Shown: in pieces, positions 24,373 to 35,460 of the stretch | Layout: each line of letters starts with the position of its first letter | Position numbering within the stretch: position 1 is the stretch's first letter | Source of the DNA: Aeromicrobium fastidiosum | GTDB lineage: Bacteria; Actinomycetota; Actinomycetes; Propionibacteriales; Nocardioidaceae | Direction of reading: 5' to 3' | DNA length: 64,000 nt | Assembly (NCBI RefSeq): GCF_017876595.1 | Contig: NZ_JAGIOG010000001.1 | Coordinates: 3,410,001 to 3,474,000 of the forward strand | Notes under the pieces: generated by a model | Database searches by the model: none | Told to the model about the DNA's origin: nothing | The model's input: the letters and a program-made list of their open reading frames with translations, nothing else | Program-made: the position numbers and the translations under genes

Positions 24373-24411
24373 CTTGCGAGTCAGCTGATCTGCATCAGCA
24401 TGATCGGTCGA

Positions 24412-25707
24412 TCAGATGTTGCCGGCGATGTACTTGACCGGGCTGATCTTGTTCTTGCCGTCGTACTCGTAGATGCCGATCGAGGCGGCCGTCGGGCTGC
24501 CCGTCTTGCCAAGCTCGATCGGACCCGAGACACCGTCGTAGTCGATGTCGGTCTTCGGGTCGTCCTTGAGCAGCGCGGCGCACTTCTCGAACGAGTCGCA
24601 CTTCTCGCCGCCCTCGGTGACGCCCGGCAGCTCCTTGGCGATGGCCTCGCCGGCGTCGCTGTCGGCCACGATGGCAGCCAGCGCCGACGTGATGACGGCG
24701 TCGTAGGACTCGGCCGAGTAGGAGTAGTCCTTCAGGTCGGGGTTGACCGTGGCCAGCCGCTCCTTGAAGTCGGACGTCGCCTCAGCACCGGGGATCGTGC
24801 CCTTCGTGCCCTTCAGCGTGCCGTCGGGCAGCGTCGCCGCGTCGCCCTCACCGTAGTTGGCCGTGTTGCCGTCGACGAAGTACGTCGGGACGTCCTGCGG
24901 GCCAGCGCCGGCCTGGATGAGCTTCGGGACGATCGTCGTGGTCTCCTCGAACGCGACGAGCACGATGGCATCCGGCTTGGAGTCGGCGATCTCGGTGATC
25001 TGGCTGTCACCGGGGCCGGTCTTCTCGCTGTAGAGGACGTTGGCGGCGACGGTCGAGCCGGCGGCCTCAAGGTTCTTGGAGATCTCCTTGGCCAGCGTCT
25101 CGCCGTAGGCATCCTGACGCGCCAGGATGGCCACGTTCTGGCGGCCGTCCTCGACGAGGAGGTTGGCCAGCACGGCACCCTGGAGGATGTCGGACGGCGC
25201 GGTGCGGAAGTACAGGTCGGGCTTGGAGAAGTCGCCGTTGTCGAAGTCGGTCGACGTGTTGGCCGGCGAGTACTCGATGACGCCAGCCGACATGATCTTG
25301 TCGACGACGGTCTTCGAGACGCCCGACGACGCGGCACCGATGATGACGTCGGACTTGGCCTTGAGCAGCTTGTCGGTCTCGGCCGGGGCGATGCCCGAGT
25401 CGGTGTCGCCGGAGTCGGCCTTGACGCCCACGACGTCCTTGCCGAGCACGCCGCCAGCGGCGTTGATGTCCTTGATCGCGAGGTCGACGCCTGCGAACTC
25501 CGGCGGGCCGAGGAAGGCCCGGCTGCCGGTCTGCGGGAGGAGCGAACCGATGGTCAGGGTGCCATCGCCCTTGGCGGCGGGAGCGGCGGCCGTTGCGTCG
25601 TCCGAGCCACCCTCGCTGTCACTGCTGCTGCCACCACAGGCTGCGAGCACGAGCGCGCTGGCAGCTGCCACAGCAGCGAGGCGAATCGTTGTGGTACTGC
25701 GTTTCAT
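24412..25707 (-). CDS. livK: Branched-chain amino acid ABC transporter, substrate-binding lipoprotein
   Basis: 431 residues. Lipoprotein signal: basic start, hydrophobic core and lipobox LVLAACGG near residue 24, followed by a Ser/Asp/Gly-rich linker. The type I periplasmic-binding fold begins LTIGSLLPQTGSRAFLGPPEFAGVDLAIKDINAAGGVLG, then DVIIGAASSGVSKTVVDKI and the long ESYDAVITSALAAI helix. Anchored outside the membrane, it would deliver amino acids, amides or urea to LivHMGF. It is convergent to that operon rather than inside it, so it is regulated separately. GGAGG lies four bases before the ATG at 25707; a TTG just before it is too close to the SD. Confidence 0.93.
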   Translation of the reverse strand: MKRSTTTIRLAAVAAASALVLAACGGSSSDSEGGSDDATAAAPAAKGDGTLTIGSLLPQTGSRAFLGPPEFAGVDLAIKDINAAGGVLGKDVVGVKADSGDTDSGIAPAETDKLLKAKSDVIIGAASSGVSKTVVDKIMSAGVIEYSPANTSTDFDNGDFSKPDLYFRTAPSDILQGAVLANLLVEDGRQNVAILARQDAYGETLAKEISKNLEAAGSTVAANVLYSEKTGPGDSQITEIADSKPDAIVLVAFEETTTIVPKLIQAGAGPQDVPTYFVDGNTANYGEGDAATLPDGTLKGTKGTIPGAEATSDFKERLATVNPDLKDYSYSAESYDAVITSALAAIVADSDAGEAIAKELPGVTEGGEKCDSFEKCAALLKDDPKTDIDYDGVSGPIELGKTGSPTAASIGIYEYDGKNKISPVKYIAGNI

Positions 25708-25841
25708 CAATCCTCCGGATGGGTAGAAAGCCCGTGGCCGCGCCAGGGTGCCTGTACGTATCCCCGAACCTAGTTGTTCACCGGGTCGTTTGGGTCAAGG
25801 TTGTGTGAGCCAGCCGTTAAGTAGCCGATTTGTAACCAAGC

Positions 25842-25855
25842 CCGACCGTGGTCGG
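25842..25855 (-). terminator. Possible pdtaR terminator
   Basis: CCGACC / GGTCGG inverted repeat about ten bases after the pdtaR stop; on the leftward strand GCTTGGTT follows. Short and only weakly T-rich. Confidence 0.3.
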
Positions 25856-25866
25856 CGACGAGGGGC

Positions 25867-26490
25867 TCAGTCGGCCGACGTGCCGAGGGTCGGACCGTGG
25901 TCGACGACGCCCTGTGCCACCTGCAGCATCGTGAGCCTCAGGTCCATCGCGGTGCGCTGGATCCAGCGGAACGCCTCGGGCTCGGTGATGTCGAGAGCCT
26001 CCTGCAGCAGGCCCTTAGCCCGTTCGACCACCTTGCGGGTGGCGAGCTGCTCGGTCAGGTCACCGACCTCACGCTCGAGGGTCGCGATCTCGGCGAACCG
26101 GCTACGCGCCATCTCGATCGCGGGCACGAGATCGGACTTGGTGAACGGCTTGACCAGGTAGGCCATGGCCCCTGACTGGCGCGCCCGCTCGACCAGGTCG
26201 CGCTGGCTGAACGCCGTCAGCATGACGACCGGCGCGATCCGCTCCTGCGCGATCTGGGCCGCCGCGGCGATGCCGTCGAGCTTGGGCATCTTGACGTCCA
26301 TCACGACGAGATCGGGGCGCAGCTGCATGACGAGGGCGACGGCGGCCTCTCCGTCGCCGGCCTGGCCGACGACGTCGTAGCCCTCCTCGGCCAGCATCTC
26401 GGCGAGGTCGAGCCGGATGAGGGCCTCGTCCTCGGCGATCACGACGCGTGGGGCTGTCGGCGATGCCGATGACTGGTTCGCGTCGTTCAC
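25867..26490 (-). CDS. pdtaR: ANTAR-domain response regulator
   Basis: 207 residues. Receiver domain about 15-130: acidic pocket VVIAEDEALIRLDLAEML, phosphoacceptor D65 in LVVMDVKMP, threonine in VVMLTAF, lysine in YLVKPF. The C-terminal ANTAR RNA-binding domain contains ATRKVVERAKGLLQEAL and EAFRWIQRTAMDLRLTMLQVA. Orthologues (mycobacterial Rv1626, PdtaR) are phosphorylated by the kinase PdtaS and act on mRNA by antitermination. No kinase gene is adjacent, as usual. The GTG at 26490 lies eight bases after TATAAC, indicating a near-leaderless transcript. It is divergent from tRNA-Leu. Confidence 0.93.
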   Translation of the reverse strand: MNDANQSSASPTAPRVVIAEDEALIRLDLAEMLAEEGYDVVGQAGDGEAAVALVMQLRPDLVVMDVKMPKLDGIAAAAQIAQERIAPVVMLTAFSQRDLVERARQSGAMAYLVKPFTKSDLVPAIEMARSRFAEIATLEREVGDLTEQLATRKVVERAKGLLQEALDITEPEAFRWIQRTAMDLRLTMLQVAQGVVDHGPTLGTSAD

Positions 26491-26498
26491 ATGAGAAG

Positions 26499-26504
26499 GT
26501 TATA
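26499..26504 (-). promoter_or_regulatory. -10 hexamer of pdtaR
   Basis: TATAAC on the leftward strand, eight bases before the GTG; close to consensus. The gap to the divergent tRNA gene is only 32 bases. Confidence 0.55.
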
Positions 26505-26522
26505 CGGCCGCCTGACGGGCGC

Positions 26523-26605
26523 GCCGAGTTGGCGGAATGGTAGACGCGACGGTCTCAAAAACCGTTGTCCGCAAGGGCGTGCGGGTTCGAGTCCCGCACT
26601 CGGCA
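26523..26605 (+). tRNA. tRNA-Leu (anticodon CAA)
   Basis: 83 bases. Acceptor stem GCCGAGT pairs with ACTCGGC, with discriminator A at 26605. The anticodon stem ACGGT/ACCGT holds loop CTCAAAA, anticodon CAA, reading UUG. A short variable arm (TTGTCCGCAAGGGCGT) marks a class II tRNA, and the T arm is GCGGG-TTCGAGT-CCCGC. The 3' CCA is not encoded. Confidence 0.95.
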
Positions 26606-26786
26606 CCCGTGACGTCACGACAGGTTCGGGCAGGCATGACGACCAAGGTCTCGGAGCACCGGCGCCGTCCTCGGAGTCGCCGTACCGACTCGTGGGCACG
26701 GGCACGCAACTTCGTCCGCCCCAGCACTGTCGCAATCGGCTCCCATCCCGCACAATCGACGTGGGTGGGAGAGCCCGGGAGCATCC

Positions 26787-27092
26787 ATGTCACGGCGGTC
26801 ATCTCGTCAACGAGCGACGCGCTACTTCGTCCTCCGCGCGTCCGACCAGGAGACCGAGGTCGCCCGTGTCTCCCCGCGGGGCGCTCCCGCGGTGTGGGAC
26901 TCGTCGACCGGCACCTGGGTGCACGACCCGCTGCTGGGGGTCGAGATCCGGCTGTCGGACGAGTGGGTGCGGGCGGACGTCACTGACCTGCCCGACCACG
27001 TCGACGTCCCACGTGACGCCGTGGCGACCGACGAGGACGACCGGCCCGCACGCGGCCGACGAGGACGGCACGCACGGGCCGACCGCGACTGA
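26787..27092 (+). CDS. Hypothetical protein
   Basis: 101 residues, family not recognised. The first ~75 residues look like a small globular domain (RYFVLRASDQETEVARVSPRG, AVWDSSTGTWVHDPLLGVEIRLSDEWVRADVTDLP); the last 25 are Asp/Arg-rich and probably disordered. The ATG has GGGAG five bases upstream. Codon use is normal for the window and there is no gene opposite, so it is probably real. It ends six bases before the convergent pyk stop, sharing a hairpin with it. The 180 bases between it and the tRNA show nothing else I can name. Confidence 0.6.
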   Translation: MSRRSSRQRATRYFVLRASDQETEVARVSPRGAPAVWDSSTGTWVHDPLLGVEIRLSDEWVRADVTDLPDHVDVPRDAVATDEDDRPARGRRGRHARADRD

Positions 27093-27105
27093 GCCGTCTC
27101 AGTCG
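27086..27105. terminator. Shared hairpin at a convergent gene end
   Basis: CGACTGAG-CCGT-CTCAGTCG, eight-base perfect arms. It spans the stop codon of the rightward hypothetical gene (27090-27092) and that of pyk (27099-27101), so it could end both transcripts. No T-tract. Confidence 0.5.
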
Positions 27106-28553
27106 GGCTGCACGTCGGTGTAGGCGGGGACGACACCGTTGATGGCATCGCCCATGTTGTGGATGCGCAGGGCATTGGTCGAGCCGGGGATGCCCGGGGG
27201 GCTCCCGGCCACGATGACGACCTGCTGGCCCTCGGTGCAGCGCTCGATCTCGAGCAGCGCGCGGTCGACTTGGAGCACCATGTCGTCGGTGTGCTTGACC
27301 TCGGGCACCGTGAACGTCTCGATGCCCCAGCTCAGCGCGAGCTGGTTGCGCACCAGCGGATCGGGCGTGAACGCGATGACCGGGACGCGCGAGCGGTAGC
27401 GCGTCATGCGGCGGGCGGAGTCGCCGCTGGTCGTGAAGGCGACGACGTAGCGGGCGTCGACCGCCTCGGCGACGTCGGAGGCCGCGCGGCAGATGATGCC
27501 GCTCTTGGTCTTGGCCTTCCAGGTGAACGCGGCCATGCGGGGCAGGCCGTGGTCCTCGGTCGACTCCACGATGCGGGCCATCGTGTGGACCGTGTGGATC
27601 GGGTACTCCCCCACGCTCGTCTCGCCCGACAGCATCACGGCGTCGGCACCGTCGAGCACGGCGTTGGCGACGTCGGAGGCCTCGGCGCGGGTCGGACGCG
27701 GTGCGGAGATCATTGACTCGAGCATCTGCGTGGCCACGATGACGGGCTTGGCGTTGCGGCGCGCCTTCTCGACGATGAGCTTCTGGACGATCGGGACGTC
27801 CTCGAGCGGCAGCTCGACGCCGAGATCGCCGCGGGCGACCATGACGCCGTCGAAGGCGTCCATGATGCCGTCGAGGTTCTCGACGGCCTGCGGCTTCTCG
27901 ATCTTGGCGATGACGGGGCGGACGATGCCCTCCTCGTCCATGATCTTGCGGACGTCGTCGTAGTCGTCGGCCGACCGCACGAACGACAGCGCGATGAAGT
28001 CGACGCCGAGGTGCAGCGCGAACCGCAGGTCGTCGATGTCCTTCTCGCTCATGGCCGGGACGCTGACCATGACGCCGGGCAGGTTGATGCCCTTGTTGTT
28101 GCTGATCGTGCCGCTGGTCTCGACCAGGCACGTGACGTCGGTGGCGGTGACCTCGGTGGCGCGGAAGCGCATGCGGCCGTCGTCGATCAGGATCTCGTCG
28201 CCGGGGGTGACGTCGCCGGGCAGGCCCTTGTAGGTCGTCGAGCAGCGGTGCTGGTCGCCCTGGATGTCGTCGATCGTGATGGTGAACGTCGCGCCGGCCT
28301 CGAGGTGGACCGGGCCGTCGGCGAACCGGCCGAGACGGATCTTGGGGCCCTGCAGGTCGGCGAGGGTCGCGATGGCCTTGCCCGTCGTCGCGGCAGCCTC
28401 CCGCACCCAGGCGTAGTTCTGCTCGTGGTCGGACTGGTCGCCGTGGCTCATGTTGAGCCTCGCGACGTCCATGCCGGCCTCGGCCAGCTTGAGGATCTTG
28501 TAGGCGTTGCCGACGGCGGGACCCAGGGTGCAGACGATCTTGGCTCTTCTCAC
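27099..28553 (-). CDS. pyk: Pyruvate kinase
   Basis: 484 residues, full length. Begins MRRAKIVCTLGPAVGN; the substrate- and metal-binding blocks are visible (LNMSHGDQSDHEQN, DLQGPKIRLGRF, KIEKPQAVENLDGI, MVARGDLGVELPLEDVP, KPVIVATQMLESMI, TRAEASDVANAVLDGADAVMLSGET). It converts phosphoenolpyruvate and ADP to pyruvate and ATP in the last step of glycolysis. The C-terminal allosteric domain is present. The GTG start is preceded by TAGGGT and then GGAGGA directly against the start, so either leaderless or SD-led initiation is possible. The order with gltD and gltB matches other Nocardioidaceae. Confidence 0.96.
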   Translation of the reverse strand: MRRAKIVCTLGPAVGNAYKILKLAEAGMDVARLNMSHGDQSDHEQNYAWVREAAATTGKAIATLADLQGPKIRLGRFADGPVHLEAGATFTITIDDIQGDQHRCSTTYKGLPGDVTPGDEILIDDGRMRFRATEVTATDVTCLVETSGTISNNKGINLPGVMVSVPAMSEKDIDDLRFALHLGVDFIALSFVRSADDYDDVRKIMDEEGIVRPVIAKIEKPQAVENLDGIMDAFDGVMVARGDLGVELPLEDVPIVQKLIVEKARRNAKPVIVATQMLESMISAPRPTRAEASDVANAVLDGADAVMLSGETSVGEYPIHTVHTMARIVESTEDHGLPRMAAFTWKAKTKSGIICRAASDVAEAVDARYVVAFTTSGDSARRMTRYRSRVPVIAFTPDPLVRNQLALSWGIETFTVPEVKHTDDMVLQVDRALLEIERCTEGQQVVIVAGSPPGIPGSTNALRIHNMGDAINGVVPAYTDVQPD

Positions 28554-28559
28554 TCCTCC

Positions 28560-28565
28560 ACCCTA
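28560..28565 (-). promoter_or_regulatory. -10 hexamer upstream of pyk
   Basis: TAGGGT six bases before the GTG at 28553; the spacer itself is GGAGGA, which would be too close to serve as a normal Shine-Dalgarno. Confidence 0.45.
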
Positions 28566-28636
28566 GGCGGCAGGCGTGGTTACCCGCGAGTCATTTTTGT
28601 CGTTTCACACAACAAATTCAGGTGGCGGCGCTGAAC

Positions 28637-28714
28637 ACCACGTTCTCGTGGGATTCCGGCACTCCCCCAGGGTTGCAACCCGAGGTAGGTGCGGGAGTCC
28701 CACGAGAACGTGGT
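28637..28714. repeat. 78-bp nested palindromic element
   Basis: Outer arms of 17 perfect bases (28637-28653 and 28698-28714, starting ACCACGTTCTCGTGGG), an inner perfect 12-base palindrome GGGTTGCAACCC (28670-28681) with the same centre, and intermediate stretches matching at 10 of 16 positions. It sits in the 175-base gap between gltD and pyk, both leftward. Candidate roles: terminator for gltD, or a mobile palindromic repeat of the REP/MITE kind. Confidence 0.85.
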
Positions 28715-28728
28715 AATCCGGCTACTGG

Positions 28729-30199
<1,471 letters not shown>

Positions 30200-30207
<8 letters not shown>

Positions 30208-33200
30208 GTGCGGCCACCTCCATCATGCGTGCTGTGGTGTCTTCTTCGGACAGGCCTTCGGCCTCTGCGGCGTCGCGCGCCTCGAGCACCAGCCGGTAGT
30301 TGACCGGCATGATCTCGGTGAAACGGGCCAGCGACTGCTCCCAGTGGGCGAGCAGCTGCTCGGCCACGGCGGAGCCGGTCTCCTCCATGTGTTGACGGAC
30401 CAGCGCCTGCAGCTCGTCGGCGGTCGCCTCGGGGACCGGCCTCAGCTCGACCATGTCCTTGTTGACCAAGGTCTCGTCGAGGTCGAGGATGTACGCCGAT
30501 CCGCCGCTCATGCCGGCCGCGACGTTGCGTCCGGTCGGGCCGAGGATCACGACCTTGCCGCCGGTCATGTACTCGAGCGCGTGGTCTCCCACGCCCTCGA
30601 CGACGGCGCTGGCACCGGAGTTGCGGACGCAGAAGCGCTCGCCGACGCGTCCGCGCAGGAAGATTTGCCCGGTGGTCGCGCCGAAGCCGATGACGTTGCC
30701 GGCGACGATCTGCGCCTCGGCGGTGAACTGGGCGTCCCGCGGCGGCCGGACGACGATGCGTCCGCCCGACAGCCCCTTGCCGACGTAGTCGTTGCCGTCG
30801 CCCTCGAGCCGCAGGGTGATGCCCTTCGGGATGAAGGCCCCGAACGACTGACCGGCCGAGCCCGTGAACGTCAGGTCGATCGTGTTCTCGGGCAGGCCCT
30901 CGCCGCGGTAGCGCTTGGTCAGCTCGTGACCCAGCATCGTGCCGACGGTGCGGTTGACGTTGCGGATCGGCAGCTGGGCACGCACCGGCTCGCCCCGCTC
31001 GAGCGCATCGGCGCTGAGCTCGATGAGCTCGTTGTCGAGCGCCTTGTCGAGGCTGTGGTCCTGGGTCGTCGTGTTGTGCAGCGACGCCCCCTCGGGCAGC
31101 TCGGGCACGTGCAGGATGGGCGACAGGTCGAGCCCGTCGGCCTTCCAGTGGTCGACGGCCTTGGCGATGTCGATGACCTCGGCGTGACCGACGGCCTCCT
31201 CGATCGACCGGAAGCCCAGGCTCGCGAGGTACTCGCGGACCTCCTCGGCGATGTAGGTGAAGAAGTTGACGACGTACTCGGCCTTGCCGGAGTACTTCTC
31301 GCGCAGCGTCTTGTTCTGCGTCGCGACGCCCACGGGGCACGTGTCGAGGTGGCACACGCGCATCATGATGCAGCCGCTGACGACCAGCGGGGCCGTCGCG
31401 AAGCCGAACTCCTCGGCACCCAGCAGCGCCGCGATGATGACGTCGCGGCCGGTCTTGAGCTGACCGTCGGCCTGCACCACGATGCGGTCGCGCAGGCCGT
31501 TGAGCAGCAGCGTCTGCTGCGTCTCGGCCAGGCCGAGCTCCCACGGACCACCCGCGTGCTTGAGCGACGTCAGGGGCGACGCGCCCGTGCCGCCGTCGTG
31601 ACCGGAGATCAGGACGACATCGGCCTTGGCCTTCGACACGCCTGCCGCGACCGTGCCGACGCCGACCTCGGACACGAGCTTGACGTGCACGCGCGCGGAC
31701 GGGTTGGCGTTCTTCAGGTCGTGGATCAGCTGCTTGAGGTCCTCGATCGAGTAGATGTCGTGGTGCGGCGGCGGCGAGATGAGGCCGACGCCAGGCGTCG
31801 AGTGACGCGTCTTGGCCACCCACGGGTAGACCTTGGGGCCGGGCAGCTGGCCACCCTCACCGGGCTTGGCACCCTGCGCCATCTTGATCTGGATGTCGTC
31901 GGCGTTGGTCAGGTACTCCGACGTCACGCCGAAGCGTCCCGACGCGACCTGCTTGATCGACGAGCGACGCTCGGGGTCGTACAGCCGCTCGGGATCCTCG
32001 CCGCCCTCGCCGGTGTTGGACTTGCCGCCGAGGCGGTTCATCGCGATCGCGAGGGTCTCGTGCGCCTCCTGGCTGATCGAGCCGTACGACATCGCACCGG
32101 TGCTGAAGCGCTTGACGATCTCCGAGACCGGCTCGACCTCGTCGATCGAGATGGCCGGACGCAGCCCCTCGGTGCCGTTCGTGCCCTTGAGGCCGAACAG
32201 GCCACGCAGGGTCATGAGCCGCTCGGACTGGTCGTCGATGCGCGACGTGTACTGCTTGAAGATCTCGTACGAGCCCGTGCGGGTGGAGTGCTGCAGGCGG
32301 AAGACCGTCTCGGGGTCGAACAGGTGCTCCGGGCCCTCGCGGCGCCACTGGTACTCGCCGCCGACCTCGAGGTGGCGACGCGGTCCGGCGATGCCACGGG
32401 TCGGGTAGGCCCGCTCGTGGCGCGACCGCACCTCCGCGGCCAGCACGTCGAGGCCGACGCCACCGAGCTTCGACGACGTGCCGGTGAAGTAGGCGTCGAC
32501 GACCTCGTGCGACAACCCGACCGCCTCGAAGATCTGCGCGCCGGTGTAGGACGCGACGGTCGAGACGCCGATCTTGCTCATGACCTTCAGGACGCCCTTG
32601 CCGAGCCCGTAGCGGACGTTGCGCAGCGCCTGGGCGGGCTTGACGCCCTCGACGAAGATCTTCTCGCGGGCGAGGTCCTCGGCCGACTCCAGCACGAGGT
32701 ACGGGTTGACGGCAGTCGCGCCGTAGCCGATCAGCAGGGCGACGTGGTGCACCTCGCGGACGTCGCCGGCCTCGACGATCAGACCGGCCTGGGTGCGCAG
32801 CTTCTCGCGCACCATGTGGTGGTGCACGGCACCCGTCAGCAGCAGCGACGGGATCGGTGCCAGGTCGGCGTTGGAGTGCCGGTCCGACAGCACGATGATG
32901 CGGGCACCGTCGGCGATGGCCTGCGACACCTCGGCGCAGATCGCGTCGAGCTTGGCGCGCAGCGCGTCCCCGCCGCCGTCGACCTCGTAGAGGCCGCGGA
33001 CGACGTGCACCGAGAAGCCCGGCATGTCGCCGTCCTTGTTCATGTGCCGGATCTTGGCGAGCTCGTCGCTGTCGAGCACGGGGAACGGCAGCTGGAGCAT
33101 GCGGCACGACGCGGGGCTGGGCGCGAGCAGGTTGCGCTCGGGTCCGATCGTGCCGGCCAGCGACGTGACGACCTCCTCGCGGATCGCGTCGAGCGGCGGG

Positions 33201-34825
33201 GTGGTGACCTGCGCGAACAGCTGCGAGAAGTAGTCGAACAGCTGACGGGGACGGTCCGACAGCGCCGCGATGGGGGTGTCGGTGCCCATCGAGCCGATCG
33301 CCTCGGCGCCCGACCGCGCGATGGGCGCGATCAGGATGCGCAGCTCCTCCTCGGTGTAGCCGAAGACCTGCTGGCGACGCGTCACCGACGCGTGGGTGTG
33401 GACGATGTGCTCGAGGTCGGGCAGGTCCTCGAAGCGCACGAGACCGGAGTAGAGCCACTCGTCGTAGGGCTGCTCGGAGGCGAGGGTGTTCTTGATCTCG
33501 TGGTCCTCGACGATGCGGTGCTCGTCGAGGTCGAGCAGGAACATCTTGCCGGGCTCGACCCGTCCCTTGCGGATGATCGTCTGCGGGTCGATGTCGAGCA
33601 CGCCCGACTCCGACGCCAGCACGACGAGGCCGTCGTCGGTGACCCAGTAGCGGCCGGGACGCAGGCCGTTGCGGTCGAGGACCGCACCGATCTGGGTGCC
33701 GTCGGTGAAGCAGACCGCAGCGGGCCCGTCCCACGGCTCCATGACCGATGAGTGGAACTCGTAGAACGCCCGGCGGGCCGGGTCCATGTCGCCGTTGTTC
33801 TCCCACGCCTCGGGGATCATCATCATGACGGCGTGCGGCAGCGTGCGACCGCCGAGGTGCAGCAGCTCGAGCACCTCGTCGAACGAGGCCGTGTCGCTGC
33901 CGTGGGGGTCGCAGATCGGGAACAGCCGCTGCATGTCGCCCGGGATGAGATCGCTCTCGAGCAGCGCCTCGCGGGCGCGCATCCAGTTGCGGTTGCCGCG
34001 CGCGGTGTTGATCTCGCCGTTGTGCGCCACGAACCGGAAGGGGTGCGCCAGCGGCCAGCTCGGGAACGTGTTGGTCGAGAAGCGGCTGTGGACGATCGCG
34101 AGCGCCGACTCCATCCGCTCGTCGCTCAGGTCGGGGAAGAAGCCCTCGAGCTGCTCGGTCGTCAGCATGCCCTTGTAGACCAGGGTGCGGCTCGACAGCG
34201 ACGGGAAGTAGACCTCGAGCTCGTGCTCGGCTCGCTTGCGCAGCGCGAACGCGACCCGGTCGAGCTCGATGCCCGTGCGCGGCCGTCCCTCGTGACGTGC
34301 CGTGACGTACATCAGGGCGAACGACGGCATCGCGCCTCGCGACATCGATCCGAGGATCTCGGGGTTGACCGGGACGTCGCGCCAGCCGAGGACCTCGAGG
34401 CCCTCCTCGGTCGCCATCGCCTCGATCGAGGTGCGGGCCTCGACGGCCGCGTCGGGATCGATCGGCAGGAACGCCATGCCGCATGCATACGCGCCGACCT
34501 CGGGCAGCTCGAAGTCGGCCACACCGCGCAGGAACGCGTCGGGGATCTGGATCAGGATGCCCGCGCCGTCGCCCGTGTCGGGCTCGCCGCCGACGGCACC
34601 GCGGTGGTCGAGGTTGCGCAGGGCCGTGAGGCCCTTGACGACGATGTCGTTGCTGGCCACTCCCGTGAGGGTCGCCACGAAGGCGACACCGCAGGCGTCG
34701 TGCTCGTTGGCCGGGTCGTACAGGCCCTGGGCAGAAGGTGCCGTCGAGAACGGCATCGGCTTCGGGGACCTGGCCGTCCGGGGCTGGGCCTTCGGGGACT
34801 GAGCCTGGGGGGACTGGGCGCGCAT
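30200..34825 (-). CDS. gltB: Glutamate synthase large subunit
   Basis: 1541 residues from ATG 34825. An unusual Ser/Pro/Gln/Lys-rich leader of about 45 residues ([19 protein letters not shown]) precedes the class II glutamine amidotransferase domain, whose nucleophile is the cysteine of [10 protein letters not shown]; the leader is probably removed as a propeptide. Then come the central domain, the FMN-binding synthase domain ([35 protein letters not shown] and [22 protein letters not shown]), the 3Fe-4S cysteines ([15 protein letters not shown]) and the C-terminal beta-helix. The start was chosen for AAAGG eight bases upstream; GTG at 34858 would add 11 residues. First gene of gltBD. Confidence 0.96.
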
Positions 34826-34903
34826 GCTGGAGCCCTTTCTCACGTCATCGGTGGTCACGACATTCTCGTGCCGGGGACGACGTTGGCCTCGGACAGCATC
34901 ACA

Positions 34904-34909
34904 AGATTA
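34904..34909 (-). promoter_or_regulatory. Probable -10 of gltBD
   Basis: TAATCT on the leftward strand, about 80 bases before the ATG at 34825. No -35 consensus; the palindrome at 34932-34949 starts near that position. Confidence 0.35.
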
Positions 34910-34931
34910 CACGCCGGTGGCGGGATCGGCC

Positions 34932-34949
34932 GGTGAGGCACGCCTCACC
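34932..34949. promoter_or_regulatory. 18-bp perfect palindrome upstream of gltB, possible operator
   Basis: GGTGAGGCACGCCTCACC: eight-base arms and a two-base centre, next to the -35 position of the TAATCT promoter and 30 bases downstream of the stress-protein stop. Same 8+2+8 geometry as the palindrome at 7010-7027. It does not match the GlnR box I know. Confidence 0.4.
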
Positions 34950-34979
34950 TGCACCGGACGACCCGGACGGGGCTCCCGG

Positions 34980-35414
34980 TCAGACGGTCTTGACGATGTA
35001 GACGTCGCACGGCGCGTGCTGGGCGACGTCGGCGGCGACGCTGCCGAGCAGCCGTCCGAGGCCCTGCACCCGGCGGTTGCCGACCACGATCAGGTCGGCT
35101 CCCAGGCGCGTGGCCTCCGCGACGAGCGCGTCGGCCGGCTTGCCCTGGATGGGGCTGCTCTCGATGTGCGGCACGACGGAGTCGAGCGAGCCGGCGATCT
35201 CGGCAGCGATCGCCTCGGCGGCCTCGCCCGGCGTCAGGAGGCGGGCGTCGCCGAGCGGGCGGCCCGGCTCGCTCTGACCGCCCTGGCTGCGCGGGTCGAC
35301 GGCGGTGAGGACGTGCAGGGTCGCACCTGTGCTGGCGGCCAGCTCGGCTGCGACGGTCGCGGCCTTGCGCGAGCTGGCGCTGCCGTCGACCCCGACGAGG
35401 ATGGTCTTGATCAT
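34980..35414 (-). CDS. Universal stress protein A family
   Basis: 144 residues. N-terminal ILVGVDGSASSRKAATVAAELAA and C-terminal ADLIVVGNRRVQGLGRLLGSVAADVAQHAPCDVYIVKTV: the G-x2-G-x9-G-S/T type ATP-binding signature is replaced by GNRRVQGLGRLLGS, which keeps the glycines. It is a cytoplasmic nucleotide-binding stress protein of unknown target. AGGAGAAC lies just before the ATG. It is a close tandem paralogue of the next gene upstream; the last ~40 codons are nearly identical in DNA. Confidence 0.93.
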   Translation of the reverse strand: MIKTILVGVDGSASSRKAATVAAELAASTGATLHVLTAVDPRSQGGQSEPGRPLGDARLLTPGEAAEAIAAEIAGSLDSVVPHIESSPIQGKPADALVAEATRLGADLIVVGNRRVQGLGRLLGSVAADVAQHAPCDVYIVKTV

Positions 35415-35460
35415 GTCGTTCTCCTGACGATCGACCCTCAGCGTATCGACGGGCGGGACG

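Noticed and set aside
25711..25866. Consensus promoter for livK (TTGACC ... TAGGTT)
   Set aside because: The spacer is 20 bases, too long for a standard promoter, so no feature was called although one of the two elements may be used.
28622..28728. Small open frames on both strands in the gltD-pyk gap
   Set aside because: They are the two arms of the palindrome read as mirrored peptides; the symmetry explains them.
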